Both the position numbers and the translations under genes were made by a program. Source: Pseudomonadota bacterium (GTDB lineage: Bacteria > Pseudomonadota > Alphaproteobacteria > Sphingomonadales > SMXR01). From it: DNA of 64,000 nucleotides. A model generated the notes under the pieces. That model saw nothing but the letters and a program-made list of their open reading frames with translations, ran no database searches and was not told the origin of the DNA. This document shows positions 32,077-41,636 of this stretch, in pieces; the stretch's first letter is position 1, and every line of letters begins with the position of its first letter. Location of the stretch: contig JADFIA010000008.1 of NCBI GenBank assembly GCA_022566895.1, forward strand, positions 1-64,000. The letters run 5' to 3'.

Positions 32077-33528
32077 CTACTCAGCCGCTAGCGGCTGATG
32101 GTTGAGCCCGCCTCGACTGCGTTCGCCCCAGCGCAGCAGCTCTTCGACACATTCGAACATTCGCTGCGAATTGGATCCTTTGACCAGCAACACATCCCCG
32201 GACCGCAAATAACTCTTTAAAAGCTCGAGCAAGCGTTGCCTGTCCTCGACGATCGGTGCATGGATGTTTGCCCCGATTACCTTCGCCAGTTGCTGCATCT
32301 CAGGACCAGCTGCGAAGAAGGCGTTCAATCCCGCTTCATTCATCGGCGATTGGAGCCCGAGATGCTTCCTGGTGGAGGCCGGTCCCAATTCATCCAGATC
32401 CCCAAAGAGCGCAATGCGGCGACCGGATTGCTGTGGCTGCTCACTCCCCAGAACTTCCAGGCAGGCCGCTACCGATTGCGGATTGGCGTTGTAACTCTCG
32501 TCGATCATCAGGAACGATCCGCGATCAAGTGCGATATGGTGTCGCACGCCCCGTCCGGGCATTGCTTTTAGATTGGCCAGCGCTAATCCGGCTAGGCCCA
32601 AATCACCGTCGGCCGCCTGAACCGCGGCCAAGACCAAAAGGCTGTTCATCGCCCAATGTCGCCCTGGCAGCCCGACCTTATAGGTCATCCGGTGTCGACC
32701 CACCTTCGCGGTCAGGCAGCTGCAGTCTCCGTGAACGGCGAGTCTCTCGGCGTGCACGACGGATTTAGTGTCTTCGAGTGATGCAACTACGACCTTACTC
32801 ACACCAGCCGCTTCAGCCGCCTTAAATAGGAACGGCGCGAAATCGCTGTCGCCGTTAATTACGGCAATACTTTCACCGGCCATGTGATCAAAGATCTCTG
32901 CCTTGGCTCTGGCGATTTGTTTGGCGCTTTTGAAACCACCGAGGTGTGCCTCTCCGATCGACGTAATGACGGCGATATGCGGCTCGATAAGCCCTACCAG
33001 ATCCCGAATCTCGCCCGGCGCCGACATCCCCACTTCAAAGACTCCAAATTCAGCCTCACGCGGCATCCGGGCCAACGAGACGGGAACCCCCACATGGTTA
33101 TTAAAGCTGCGTATTGAGCTATGCGTACGCCCAAAACCTTGAAGCGCCCGGTAAATGGCGTCGCGAGTGCCCGTCTTGCCAGCGCTGCCGGTGACCGCGA
33201 TCACCTTGCCGGCCATCCGCCGCCTCGCTTCAATGGCCAGCAATCTGAGAGCCCCCAAAGTGTCCGGAACCCGAATAAGAGGTTGGTTCGGCCTCTCGGT
33301 GACCTTGGCATCCTGCCGCACAAGAGCGGCAACAGCACCACCGTCAAAAGCCGCCGCCACATACTGGTGACCATCAGTGTACCTGCCCGGTAAAGCTACA
33401 AACAGGTCTCCAGGGCTGGTTTCGCGGCTGTCGATTGCAATTCCCTGGATCGGCAGGTCGGGCGGTGCCTCGGCAGCGGTAACTGCGGCGATCTCCAAAG
33501 AGGTCCAAAGAGGCTGAATCTCGCTCAC
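32077..33528 (-). CDS. murF: UDP-MurNAc-tripeptide-D-Ala-D-Ala ligase MurF
   Basis: Adds the D-Ala-D-Ala dipeptide, finishing the cytoplasmic precursor. 483 residues: an N-terminal uridine-binding domain (IAIDSRETSPGDLFVALPG), the ATP loop VTGSAGKTGTRDAI, SFNNHVGVPVSLARMP, HLGGFKS, and DESYNANPQSVAACLEVL. The dipeptide needs a D-Ala-D-Ala ligase, which is often encoded between murB and ftsQ in relatives but is not in this window. Start overlaps the murE stop by four bases. Confidence 0.97.
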   Translation of the reverse strand: MSEIQPLWTSLEIAAVTAAEAPPDLPIQGIAIDSRETSPGDLFVALPGRYTDGHQYVAAAFDGGAVAALVRQDAKVTERPNQPLIRVPDTLGALRLLAIEARRRMAGKVIAVTGSAGKTGTRDAIYRALQGFGRTHSSIRSFNNHVGVPVSLARMPREAEFGVFEVGMSAPGEIRDLVGLIEPHIAVITSIGEAHLGGFKSAKQIARAKAEIFDHMAGESIAVINGDSDFAPFLFKAAEAAGVSKVVVASLEDTKSVVHAERLAVHGDCSCLTAKVGRHRMTYKVGLPGRHWAMNSLLVLAAVQAADGDLGLAGLALANLKAMPGRGVRHHIALDRGSFLMIDESYNANPQSVAACLEVLGSEQPQQSGRRIALFGDLDELGPASTRKHLGLQSPMNEAGLNAFFAAGPEMQQLAKVIGANIHAPIVEDRQRLLELLKSYLRSGDVLLVKGSNSQRMFECVEELLRWGERSRGGLNHQPLAAE

Positions 33529-34979
33529 TGCCCGACCTCCGCATCACACAACTCCAGAGCCTTGCGAACGATCTCGAAGTCGTCAAAGGGCAGGACCCGA
33601 TCGCCCACAATCTGACCTGTCTCATGCCCTTTTCCGGTCACCAACAGCGTGTCATCCGCTCCAAGCGCATTGATCGCTGCTGCGACGGCTTCTGCCCGGT
33701 CATCAAACTCTGAGGCATTCTGTGCCGCGGCGAGGATCTCGCGGCGGATCGCGGCAGCGTCCTCGCTGCGCGGATTGTCGTCGGTGATGTAGACGCGGTC
33801 TGCCAGCCGCTGTGCCAGATCACCCATTTCGGCGCGTTTGCCTCGGTCCCGATCGCCGCCACATCCGAAGACGATTGCCAGCGAACCCGATGTGAAGCTT
33901 CGGGCTGCGGTCAGAATGTTTTCAAGACCATCAGGGGTGTGTGCATAGTCAACAAAAATACGCCCTCCGCTGGCTTTCACACCCGCCAGCTCCAATCGGC
34001 CAGGCACGCCCTTCAGCTGCTCAAGCGCATCAAAAACGGCAGCCGCCTCTTCTCCAGAAGCAATCGCGATCCCGGCTGCGAGTATGGCATTCAAGGCCTG
34101 AAATTCGCCGATCAAGGGAAATTCAATTTTGTGGGACTCACCGAGATAGTTGATGAAGATCATGCTGCCGTCGTCACACGCCTCAAGACGGCAAATGCGA
34201 ATGTCATTTGCCTCACCACCGACACCAAAAACTGTCTGATTGCGGGCCCGAACAATCCGCGCCACTTCAAGGCCGTTTGCCCCATCCAGATTGATGACCG
34301 CAGTACCTGTCGGCGGCAACAATTTCTCAAATAGCCGCGCCTTCGATGCGAAATATTGTTCGATCGTATCGTGGTAATCCAAATGCTCTCGGCTCAAGTT
34401 GGTAAAAGCGGCAATGGTGATGGCAACTCCGTCAAGGCGGCATTGGGTAATGCCGTGACTGGAAGCCTCGAGGACGACATGGGTTGTGCCGGAGGCGGCG
34501 AGCGCGGACAGGGTACGCTGGAGCGTTATGCTGTCCGGTGTGGTCAGCCCGTGACCAATATTCAAGTTCGGGCTTTCGACGCCCAGCGTCCCGATGCAGG
34601 CAGCCGAGCGGCCCAACCTGGTCCATATCTGATAGACAAAATTGGCCACCGATGTCTTGCCGTTTGTACCGGTGATCGCAGCGATACATGCCGGCTGGGC
34701 GCCAAAGTATTTTGCGGCGACACAAGCCAGCCGACGGCGGGGCTCGGGGTCGGTGATCTGAACAACGCCAGGCACATCGGCAAATCCTTCGGGCCCGGTC
34801 AGAACCGCTACGGCACCGCGCTCGATCGCTTCTGGGATGTAATCACGACCGTCCCGCTTGGCGCCCGGCAAGGCGGCAAACAAGAATCCGGGCTCGATCT
34901 CGCGGCTGTCCAAGGCCAAGCCGCGAATATCGATCACAGGCTGATCGCTTGCGCCCTCAAAAAGTTCAGAGAGTTGCAT
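33525..34979 (-). CDS. murE: UDP-MurNAc-L-Ala-D-Glu:meso-diaminopimelate ligase MurE
   Basis: Adds the third residue of the stem peptide. 484 residues: GLALDSREIEPGFLFAALPG, the ATP loop TGTNGKTSVANFVYQIW, the carbamylated-lysine region FASKARLFEKLL, and VDYAHTPDGLENIL. The motif DDNPRSED near residue 405 contains DNPR, which selects meso-diaminopimelate over lysine, so the cell wall is the usual Gram-negative type. Eight bases separate it from ftsI. Confidence 0.97.
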   Translation of the reverse strand: MQLSELFEGASDQPVIDIRGLALDSREIEPGFLFAALPGAKRDGRDYIPEAIERGAVAVLTGPEGFADVPGVVQITDPEPRRRLACVAAKYFGAQPACIAAITGTNGKTSVANFVYQIWTRLGRSAACIGTLGVESPNLNIGHGLTTPDSITLQRTLSALAASGTTHVVLEASSHGITQCRLDGVAITIAAFTNLSREHLDYHDTIEQYFASKARLFEKLLPPTGTAVINLDGANGLEVARIVRARNQTVFGVGGEANDIRICRLEACDDGSMIFINYLGESHKIEFPLIGEFQALNAILAAGIAIASGEEAAAVFDALEQLKGVPGRLELAGVKASGGRIFVDYAHTPDGLENILTAARSFTSGSLAIVFGCGGDRDRGKRAEMGDLAQRLADRVYITDDNPRSEDAAAIRREILAAAQNASEFDDRAEAVAAAINALGADDTLLVTGKGHETGQIVGDRVLPFDDFEIVRKALELCDAEVGQ

Positions 34980-34987
34980 TGTCGCTG

Positions 34988-36670
34988 CTATTCCCTTCTG
35001 ACCAGCAGTGCAGTTCGCCGAAATCTGTTTTCGTCACTTTGGCTCTCCGGGGCGATCCCCAGGAGAGGCGCAATCCGCGCTATTACGCGTCCAACCGCTG
35101 GTGCCACTACCCAACCGCCACCGGCAAAGTTGTGGGTTTCCGCCGTGCCTTTGGGTTCATCCAAGACCGCAAAAACCAGATATTTGGGTGCTTCAATAGG
35201 AAACACGCCGACGAACGACGAGATCAGTTTGTCCCGCCTGTATCCGCCGATTCCGGATTTCTCCGCCGTGCCGGTCTTGCCACCGATGCGATAGCCGGGA
35301 ACATCGGCAAAGCTCCCTGTCCCCTTGGTCACCGCGACCCTCATCAGTGCCCGCATCTGGTCGCTCGTAGTTCGCGAAATGACTCGTCGGCCTAAAGGTT
35401 GAAGGTTGTCACTTTGCAGAATCAATGTGGCTGGATTAAGAACCCCGCCGTTGATGATTGCCGCAATCGCGACCGCCTGCTGGAGTGGCGTAACCGCAAT
35501 ACCATGCCCATAGCCTATGGTCATTGTATTGATTTCACGCCACCGGTCGGGGAACAACGGCAAGCCGACCTCAGGCAGTTCTACGGAAGCGGGCCGTAGT
35601 AAGCCAAGCGAGCCCAGAAACTCGCGTTGGCGGTCAGCGCCAATATCGCGAGCCAGTTTTGCGGCGCCTATATTGGACGAATAGACGAATATCTCAGGAA
35701 CCGTCAAAACCCGCCGTTTCGGATGGTCGTCCCTGATTTGAAATCTTGAGATTCGAATGGGATGGATGGCCTCGTAGCTGTCCTCGAGATCCACGATTCC
35801 GAATTCAAGACCGGCTGCAATCGTGAAAATCTTGAAAGTCGATCCGAGTTCAAAGACCCCGTTTGTCAGCTTATTGAATCTGGCCATCGGAAGGGCCCGG
35901 GCCGCATGATTGGGATCGAAATCCGGTAACGATACGCCGGCCAACATTTCACCGGTATTCACATCAAGTACAACGCCTGCGGCACCGATCGCTCGATGCA
36001 TGACCATTGCTTTTTCAAGTTCGTCGTGAAGCGCATGCTGAACCCGAAGATCAAGCGATAGGCGCAGTGGCTTGCCGACCCTGCCCGGATCCAGCAAGCG
36101 GTCGTCGAAAAAGTGCTCGATGCCGGCAATACCGTTCCCGTCCACATCGACAAAGCCAAGGATATGAGCGGCCAAACTACCGTGTGGATAAATGCGCCGC
36201 TCTTCCTGCTGGAATTTCAGTCCGGGCAGTCCCAACGCGTTCACCTTCCACACCTGCGCCGGCGTCAATTGGCGCTTGATCCAGACGAAACCTTTCCTTG
36301 ACTGCAGGCGGGCCAAGACATCTGCAAGCGACAAGTCTGGCAGCACGGAGACCAGCCGGGCCGCCGCTTGTTCGGGATCCCGGACCTCAGCCGGCACGGC
36401 AAAAAGGGATGGCGTATCCAGGTTCGTAGCCAGAACAACGCCGTTCCGGTCAACAATATCCGCGCGTCGCGGCAAGACGGGTGCGGTCGACCAGTCGGTA
36501 CGCTCGCGCTCCGCAACCCTTTGTATCAGTCCCAAATCGACCGTCCTCAGACCCAAAAGGGCAAAACCGCCGATAAATAAAAATAAAACGACCATCAGGC
36601 GATTGCGCGCCTGCTCCATGGCTTCTGCCTTGGAACCAAGAAGGCGGCCGGATTCTTTTGATCTGCTCAT
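34988..36670 (-). CDS. ftsI: Septal transpeptidase FtsI (PBP3)
   Basis: Class B penicillin-binding protein crosslinking septal peptidoglycan with FtsW. 560 residues: a short cytoplasmic tail, one membrane segment (about 25-41), the pedestal domain starting RRADIVDRNGVVLA, and the transpeptidase with STFK (Ser277-Lys280), SSN (331-333) and KTG (465-467). All three active-site motifs are intact. The C-terminus lacks the extra PASTA domains of Gram-positive relatives. Start overlaps the ftsL stop by four bases. Confidence 0.97.
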   Translation of the reverse strand: MSRSKESGRLLGSKAEAMEQARNRLMVVLFLFIGGFALLGLRTVDLGLIQRVAERERTDWSTAPVLPRRADIVDRNGVVLATNLDTPSLFAVPAEVRDPEQAAARLVSVLPDLSLADVLARLQSRKGFVWIKRQLTPAQVWKVNALGLPGLKFQQEERRIYPHGSLAAHILGFVDVDGNGIAGIEHFFDDRLLDPGRVGKPLRLSLDLRVQHALHDELEKAMVMHRAIGAAGVVLDVNTGEMLAGVSLPDFDPNHAARALPMARFNKLTNGVFELGSTFKIFTIAAGLEFGIVDLEDSYEAIHPIRISRFQIRDDHPKRRVLTVPEIFVYSSNIGAAKLARDIGADRQREFLGSLGLLRPASVELPEVGLPLFPDRWREINTMTIGYGHGIAVTPLQQAVAIAAIINGGVLNPATLILQSDNLQPLGRRVISRTTSDQMRALMRVAVTKGTGSFADVPGYRIGGKTGTAEKSGIGGYRRDKLISSFVGVFPIEAPKYLVFAVLDEPKGTAETHNFAGGGWVVAPAVGRVIARIAPLLGIAPESQSDENRFRRTALLVRRE

Positions 36671-37095
36671 CCGCCGTCACCCATTCTGAGCCGCTCGTTT
36701 TCCCTAACCAGCGGCGCCAGATCTCTTGTCGGGATCGTTTCACCCGTATTGGTGGCCGGATCAGGCGGCGGGCCCTTTACCTTGTCCGGGCGTGGCGAGA
36801 GGCGGCCGGCATCCGGTTGTCTCCAAGGCAGAAGTGATGGCGACGCCAAAATGCGATCAGGCGGAACCGGACCCAATTCGAGGTATTTGCCGGTTAATTC
36901 CTGCAAGGATTCAGGGCTGTTGAGAAAAGCCCACTCAGCCTCCAGTACGCGCAAGGACTTCTGATCGCTCAGATATTGCTGCTGGAGCTGCCGCAACAGC
37001 CGCTCTTTGGTCTCGATCTGATATTTCATCTGGAAAACACCGGCCACCCCGAGGACAACCAGGCCATATCCGATGAGCAGGGAACGCCTTTTCAT
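36667..37095 (-). CDS. ftsL: Cell-division protein FtsL
   Basis: Small bitopic protein that pairs with FtsB through a coiled coil and activates FtsWI. With the ATG at 37095 the protein has 142 residues: MKRRSLLIGYGLVVLGVAGVFQMKY is the membrane segment, then a coiled coil (ETKERLLRQLQQQYLSDQKSLRVLEAEWAFL) and the NSPESLQELTGKYLELGP patch typical of alphaproteobacterial FtsL. The last 55 residues are proline-rich and probably flexible. This start overlaps the rsmH stop by four bases (ATGA), the pattern used through the cluster; an earlier in-frame start at 37137 would only add residues from inside rsmH. Confidence 0.9.
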   Translation of the reverse strand: MKRRSLLIGYGLVVLGVAGVFQMKYQIETKERLLRQLQQQYLSDQKSLRVLEAEWAFLNSPESLQELTGKYLELGPVPPDRILASPSLLPWRQPDAGRLSPRPDKVKGPPPDPATNTGETIPTRDLAPLVRENERLRMGDGG

Positions 37096-38102
37096 GATGC
37101 GCCTCCTGCGTAGGAAGAAGCGCCACCGACCGTCCACGGCGGCGCTGCAGTGCGAAGGCCAAATCGAAGCCGAGCCGAGCGGGATCTGGGATTCTTTTCG
37201 ATTTCCTCTGGGCTCGGTCGGATTGCCCCTTTGCTTTCCAGGCTAAACGTGCTCTGTCGCGAGGCACCGAGTGCCTGCTCTTCGGGAGCATGGCGCGACC
37301 CGCGAGCCGCTCCGCCGCTCCGCTCGAGAAGAAATCTCTTCACGATCCGGTCTTCGAGCGAGTGGAACGTCACGACGCACAAGCGTCCACCCTCAACTAG
37401 GAGGCGTTCGGCGGCTCCGAGTCCCAGTTGGAGTTCATTGAGTTCATCGTTGATGAATATCCGCAAGGCCTGAAATACGCGCGTCGCCGGATGCCGCTTG
37501 CCCGATCTGCCTTTTGCGCCAACCGCCCTTGCCACAATCTTGGCCAATTGAGTTGTCCTTTGAAGCGGCTGCAGCTCCCGCTCTCTGACCACCGCGCGGG
37601 CTATACGGCGGGAGGCCGGTTCCTCTCCATAGCGCCAGATTACGTCCGCCAGATCGGCCTGGCTTGCGGTGTTGACAAAGTTGGCCGCCGTCTGGCCCTC
37701 GCCGCTCATCCTCATATCGAGCGGCCCATCGATGGTGAATGAAAACCCGCGATCCGCCTGATCCAGCTGCATCGAGGAAACGCCAACGTCGAGCGCCACG
37801 CCGTCAACCGCGGACAGCCCAACTTCGGAAAACGCTGTTTCCATCTCAGAAAACCGGCGCTGTTGGATGGTTAGCCGACCTTGAAACTCATCCTCAAGAG
37901 AGCGGCCCAAAGCCACCGCATCGGGGTCCCGGTCGAGAGCAAAAACTTTGCAGTCGGCCGCCTCAAGCAATGCGCGTGTGTAGCCTCCGGCGCCAAAGGT
38001 TCCGTCGATAAACGTCTCTCCATCTTGTGGGTTGAGTGCGGCGAGAACTTGGTTCCTCAATACAGGCAAATGCAAGGGCGCGGATGTCGCACCGCTGCTC
38101 AT
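37092..38102 (-). CDS. rsmH: 16S rRNA (cytosine1402-N4)-methyltransferase RsmH (MraW)
   Basis: Methylates C1402 of 16S rRNA using S-adenosylmethionine. 336 residues: HLPVLRNQVLAAL, the SAM loop FIDGTFGAGGYTRALLEA, ALDRDPDAV, DGVALDVGVSSMQLD, GFSFTIDGPLDMRM, KRHPATRVFQALRIFINDEL and CVVTFHSLEDRIVKRF, all standard. Start overlaps the mraZ stop by four bases. Confidence 0.97.
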   Translation of the reverse strand: MSSGATSAPLHLPVLRNQVLAALNPQDGETFIDGTFGAGGYTRALLEAADCKVFALDRDPDAVALGRSLEDEFQGRLTIQQRRFSEMETAFSEVGLSAVDGVALDVGVSSMQLDQADRGFSFTIDGPLDMRMSGEGQTAANFVNTASQADLADVIWRYGEEPASRRIARAVVRERELQPLQRTTQLAKIVARAVGAKGRSGKRHPATRVFQALRIFINDELNELQLGLGAAERLLVEGGRLCVVTFHSLEDRIVKRFLLERSGGAARGSRHAPEEQALGASRQSTFSLESKGAIRPSPEEIEKNPRSRSARLRFGLRTAAPPWTVGGASSYAGGAS

Positions 38103-38575
38103 TGCCCGCTCCCGTCCGAACGCCTTATGACCGGCTTCAGATTTGCCGCCTCTTGCTCGGCCAGTTGGCGCTGCTTAAGTCGGTGGGCCTGATAGGCTTC
38201 CGGGTTCCAGATCTGGAAGGTTCGGCCTAACCCGACAAAACTTGCCTGGTCGGTGATGCCCGCGTGGTTCAATAATTCTCTCGGCAGCGTGACCCGCCCT
38301 TCCGGGTCGAAGCTTAGCTGAAAGGATTCAGCAAGTGTTGCGTTGGCCAACGCTTCGTGGGCGTCCGAGAACAGACCAAAGTCGCCGTGAATACTGTCGC
38401 TAAGTTGCTCAAAGAATCCCATATCGGCGCCGTGGATGCAGGGGCGCTTAAACGACGGATAGAGAACCACACCCTGATACCCTTGCGCCGGCAGACTAGC
38501 GCGGAAATTGGCCGGAATTGATATCCGCCCTTTCCGGTCAACCCGGTTTGTTGTTGTCGACAAGAACAGTGACAT
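38099..38575 (-). CDS. mraZ: Transcriptional regulator MraZ
   Basis: First gene of the dcw cluster; in E. coli MraZ binds upstream repeats and represses the operon. 158 residues containing two SpoVT/AbrB-like half domains: NRVDRKGRISIPANFRASL near the start and SFDPEGRVTLPRELLNHAGI in the middle. I use the ATG at 38575 giving MSLFLSTTTNRVDRKGR, the family start; an upstream in-frame codon at 38644 adds 23 unmatched residues. A striking array of TGGG repeats lies 75-140 bases upstream. Confidence 0.95.
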   Translation of the reverse strand: MSLFLSTTTNRVDRKGRISIPANFRASLPAQGYQGVVLYPSFKRPCIHGADMGFFEQLSDSIHGDFGLFSDAHEALANATLAESFQLSFDPEGRVTLPRELLNHAGITDQASFVGLGRTFQIWNPEAYQAHRLKQRQLAEQEAANLKPVIRRSDGSGQ

Positions 38576-38649
38576 TGCTGCCCCCAACAGTTCTTCGAGC
38601 CAGGTTCTTTTGCTGTCCCCAAAGCCAGTGGAGTTCCGCGGCAATATGC

Positions 38650-38716
38650 AGGGACGTTATGGGATACCATGGGATACTATGGGCGTCAATGGGATGAAAT
38701 CACAGAAAAATGGGAT
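38650..38716. promoter_or_regulatory. MraZ operator: array of 10-bp-spaced TGGG boxes
   Basis: On the plus strand TGGG begins at 38660, 38670, 38680 and 38690, exactly one helical turn apart, and again at 38711, two turns on. An imperfect AGGG at 38650 is in the same phase. Four of the five exact boxes read TGGGAT. E. coli MraZ recognises TGGGN repeats separated by five bases, the same geometry, so this is very likely the autoregulatory site of the dcw cluster. The array ends about 75 bases upstream of the mraZ ATG, so the promoter probably overlaps or lies just beyond it. Confidence 0.85.
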
Positions 38717-38997
38717 GAACCGCCGGTTTCAGGGCATTCCCAGCGGTCCAAAGGCTGAAATAGCATGTTAAAGATTGTATAAGGTGAAAGTTTTCCGAAG
38801 ATTATTTACCTTTTACTTATTTATATAAATAATAACCCGCAAAGGATAAGCACAAGCAGAACAAATCACGCACAAAATGATATTTTTTCATGAATCTCAA
38901 TTGAACTTCTTCTTTGGAGCTGGAATTTCGCCGACCGGCGGCCTCTGTAGCGGTAGACCCTAGGGCGGGAAACCAATGGGATTCGCGAATCGCAATT
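38717..38997. other. Non-coding stretch between dcw operator and metalloprotease gene
   Basis: About 280 bases, much of it AT-rich (38765-38905), with no convincing gene on either strand. On the minus strand TATACA near 38775-38782 could be a -10 box for the dcw transcript, but I find no matching -35. The metalloprotease transcript also ends here; I see no clean terminator hairpin. Confidence 0.4.
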
Positions 38998-41514
38998 CTA
39001 ACGCTGTGACCCCTGCTCGAGGCATAACCAACATTCTCCGGTCGCCTCGCCAATGGGGCTCCCTGGCGGGGTCGGCCGCCGCGGCGCCGAGACTTCAGCC
39101 GCCGGTGCCGGCCTTTCAAGAAGTGCGTCGATCCGCGCCGCAAGGTCTGAGTAATGTGCTGCAACAGGCGCATCGGCCCGCCGCGATTTCCTTGAGAGTC
39201 GCCGTGAGAGATCGCTCAGATAGTGGCGAATTCGGCTCCGGCCGGTGGTAACGAGCAGAGGGTCGTCCAACAAACCGGCGAGAAAGGAGATCAACCGGTT
39301 CTGGACCACGAAGCGTAGCTCGCGGTGCCGCCCGACCTCATCCCTTGATCCTTCAAATAGCGACTGATAGATCGTCGCAAGCACTTCTTCAAGGCTCGGA
39401 TTTCGCGGGTCTCGGCGATGAAACTCGACAACCCGGCTCAATCGCGCCGGATGCAGAAGATGCCGCAGCGTTATATCGGCCGCAACGTCAGCGGCGCCCA
39501 TCAAATCAAAGGCCGGATAGGTGCGACTGCGAAACATCTCACGGCTATAACGGCCCTGTCCGAAATTCACATGACGCGGCAATAACAGATCGAGGGTCCG
39601 GTCCGGTAAATCCAGGACCGCTGGATCGAGGGTCTTCAATACCGCGGCCAGCGCCCGACGTTGGTAATCAGGTGCCGCCATGCGCGGCCCGGATAAGCTG
39701 TCACCGTTGCGCGGATAGCCGAAATAAAGGCCGGCCAAGGGTTTTGTGGCCGCTTCAACCTGGTAGCGATGAAACAGATAGATCGGCACAATCACCTCTT
39801 GCAGCCGCGCAATCGGCTGTCCTTTTCGGATATTGCCCAAGCCAAAATTCTCGAGCGCTATGCGGCGTACCTCCATCACATTTTCAAGCGAAGCCACCGG
39901 CTCCTCGCCCGTATCCCAAAGATTGCCCAACGGATGACCGCTGCCGGCCGGCCGGGCGTCCGCATCCCCAACGTAGGTCAGATTGTTGGCAATCGCGCCC
40001 TCTACAATGACCTCGAGGATCTCGGCCTCATCAGCCCCGAGGGGTATTTCCCCATAGAGATACTGGACCGCAAATTTGTCCCAAACCCCTATACCGACGG
40101 CGTAAGCTTGGCTCAAATCCAGGGTACCGTCCGCCCGGATCACAATCCGGGGGGCCGGATAATCCATCACCGAAGCCCGGTTGGCGTAGGTGCTGGCTGC
40201 CATATTGTGAAGGAAGCCAAGGGTATGACCGACCTCGTGGGCGGCCAATTGGCGTATGCGCGCCAGGGCCACCTCAAGCGGATCATTGGGACCGCCCTTG
40301 CCACTATTGCGGACCCCTACGAGCCCTTCAAAAATCATCCGGTCCTGCCGCACCCTCAGCGAACCTAAAATCACGTTGCCCTTGATAATTTCGCCGGTTC
40401 TGGGGTCCAAAACACTGGAGCCGTAGGACCAACCCCGGGTCTGCCGGTGTACCCAATTAATGATATTGTATCGGGCATCCAGCGGATGCACGCCGGCGGG
40501 CAGAACTTCCACCCTGAAGGCATCGATAAAACCCGCTGCTTCGAACGCTTCCGCCCACCAACTTGCACCCTGGATCAGAACTGATCGCACCGGCTCCGGG
40601 GCGCCGGGATCGACGTAATAGACGATTGGCTCCTTGACCTTTGAGGGTGCCGGACCCGGGTTGATCTTCTCAAGCCGGTGCCGGACAGCCAGTCGCCGGA
40701 TCAGCGGTTGATCGAGCGGCGTACTATAATCTGCGATGGCGATCGAGATGACGCCAGCGCGCTGGTCATCGGCCCGGATCCTGTATCCGGGCGGTGGCAG
40801 TTTGATGAACGAATGGTGCATCCGCAAGGTGACGTTTTCGGGTGCCGGGGTTGTTGCCCGCACTTCCGGCCCGGGCTCGCCCGAAGTAAAGGTAAGCACC
40901 GATTCCAACTCAAGATTTTCGGGGAACACGAGGCTGGCTCCGGCATCGACGGCGCTTAATTCGGGCGCCAGCTCGAAGTTCCCTTCCTTTGCCGCCTTTA
41001 GCTGCGCGGCTACTCCGTGGGCATCGCGCAATAAAAAATCCGACATGTCCACAAGTAGCGAGCCATCCTCGGCGACCGCTTCAATCTTTCCGGCCCACAG
41101 GATTGAACTGGCGAACGACTGCTTGACCGCCTGGCGCTCCAACGGATTTTCGGCGCTGGCGATAAAGCGGGTGTTTTCGGCTTCGATGAATATTTTCTCA
41201 CCAAGCCTGCGGAAATGGACCAGCTGCTCGGTCCCGTGCTGCGCCCGATCGAGCCCCACCGGGTTGGAGCCGAGGCCGCCCCGCAGATATTCGACGTAGA
41301 TCATCGAGGCGGAAATACCGCTCTTTTCATCCGCCGGCGGCAATCTAAAGAGTACCCGTCCCTTGGCCTGATCCAAATAGACCGTCAAAAGGCCGTCCTT
41401 GACCTCAAGCCCCTCGACCGCTTCGTCAAAGGTCTTTGCCTCTTCGGCCGCCACCTGAGACGAGGCGACGAAAAAGGATAGGGCCGTAAAGATGGCCAAG
41501 CGAAAGAAATGCAT
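38998..41514 (-). CDS. Secreted zinc-dependent metalloprotease (DUF4953/DUF5117 type)
   Basis: An 838-residue exported protease. With the ATG at 41514 the first 23 residues are a signal peptide (HFFRLAIFTALSFFVASSQVAA before EEA). The N-terminal 300 residues form the beta-rich domain found in this family. The zincin site HEVGHTLGFLH (about residues 426-436) gives three zinc-binding histidines and the catalytic glutamate, and the preceding RGWSYGSSVLDPRTGEIIKG strand matches metzincin-like members. No adhesion or secretion domains follow. Substrates unknown; such proteins are common in marine and soil bacteria. The frame is open 60 bases upstream, but that extension is not signal-like. Confidence 0.87.
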   Translation of the reverse strand: MHFFRLAIFTALSFFVASSQVAAEEAKTFDEAVEGLEVKDGLLTVYLDQAKGRVLFRLPPADEKSGISASMIYVEYLRGGLGSNPVGLDRAQHGTEQLVHFRRLGEKIFIEAENTRFIASAENPLERQAVKQSFASSILWAGKIEAVAEDGSLLVDMSDFLLRDAHGVAAQLKAAKEGNFELAPELSAVDAGASLVFPENLELESVLTFTSGEPGPEVRATTPAPENVTLRMHHSFIKLPPPGYRIRADDQRAGVISIAIADYSTPLDQPLIRRLAVRHRLEKINPGPAPSKVKEPIVYYVDPGAPEPVRSVLIQGASWWAEAFEAAGFIDAFRVEVLPAGVHPLDARYNIINWVHRQTRGWSYGSSVLDPRTGEIIKGNVILGSLRVRQDRMIFEGLVGVRNSGKGGPNDPLEVALARIRQLAAHEVGHTLGFLHNMAASTYANRASVMDYPAPRIVIRADGTLDLSQAYAVGIGVWDKFAVQYLYGEIPLGADEAEILEVIVEGAIANNLTYVGDADARPAGSGHPLGNLWDTGEEPVASLENVMEVRRIALENFGLGNIRKGQPIARLQEVIVPIYLFHRYQVEAATKPLAGLYFGYPRNGDSLSGPRMAAPDYQRRALAAVLKTLDPAVLDLPDRTLDLLLPRHVNFGQGRYSREMFRSRTYPAFDLMGAADVAADITLRHLLHPARLSRVVEFHRRDPRNPSLEEVLATIYQSLFEGSRDEVGRHRELRFVVQNRLISFLAGLLDDPLLVTTGRSRIRHYLSDLSRRLSRKSRRADAPVAAHYSDLAARIDALLERPAPAAEVSAPRRPTPPGSPIGEATGECWLCLEQGSQR

Positions 41515-41636
41515 TAAAGCCCCCGCCATAATCCGCAAACAAGAGGCCACAAAGCTAAACATCGCGGCCGGCAAAGCAAGTGCGAATATGGGGTCAGCGA
41601 TGTCGGGAGTCTCTGATCGGCCATCGAGAATTCAAA

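Noticed and set aside
34356-35294. Long plus-strand frame of 312 codons
   Set aside because: Antisense to murE and ftsI, both with complete motifs; composition is that of a shadow frame in GC-rich DNA.
22732-37137. Riboswitch or attenuator inside the dcw cluster
   Set aside because: Gaps between genes are only a few bases or overlaps; the one larger gap (22655-22731) shows no convincing stem or leader frame.
38817-39173. 118-codon minus-strand frame at the end of the metalloprotease gene
   Set aside because: Arg-rich, out of frame with the protease over half its length; no start signal.
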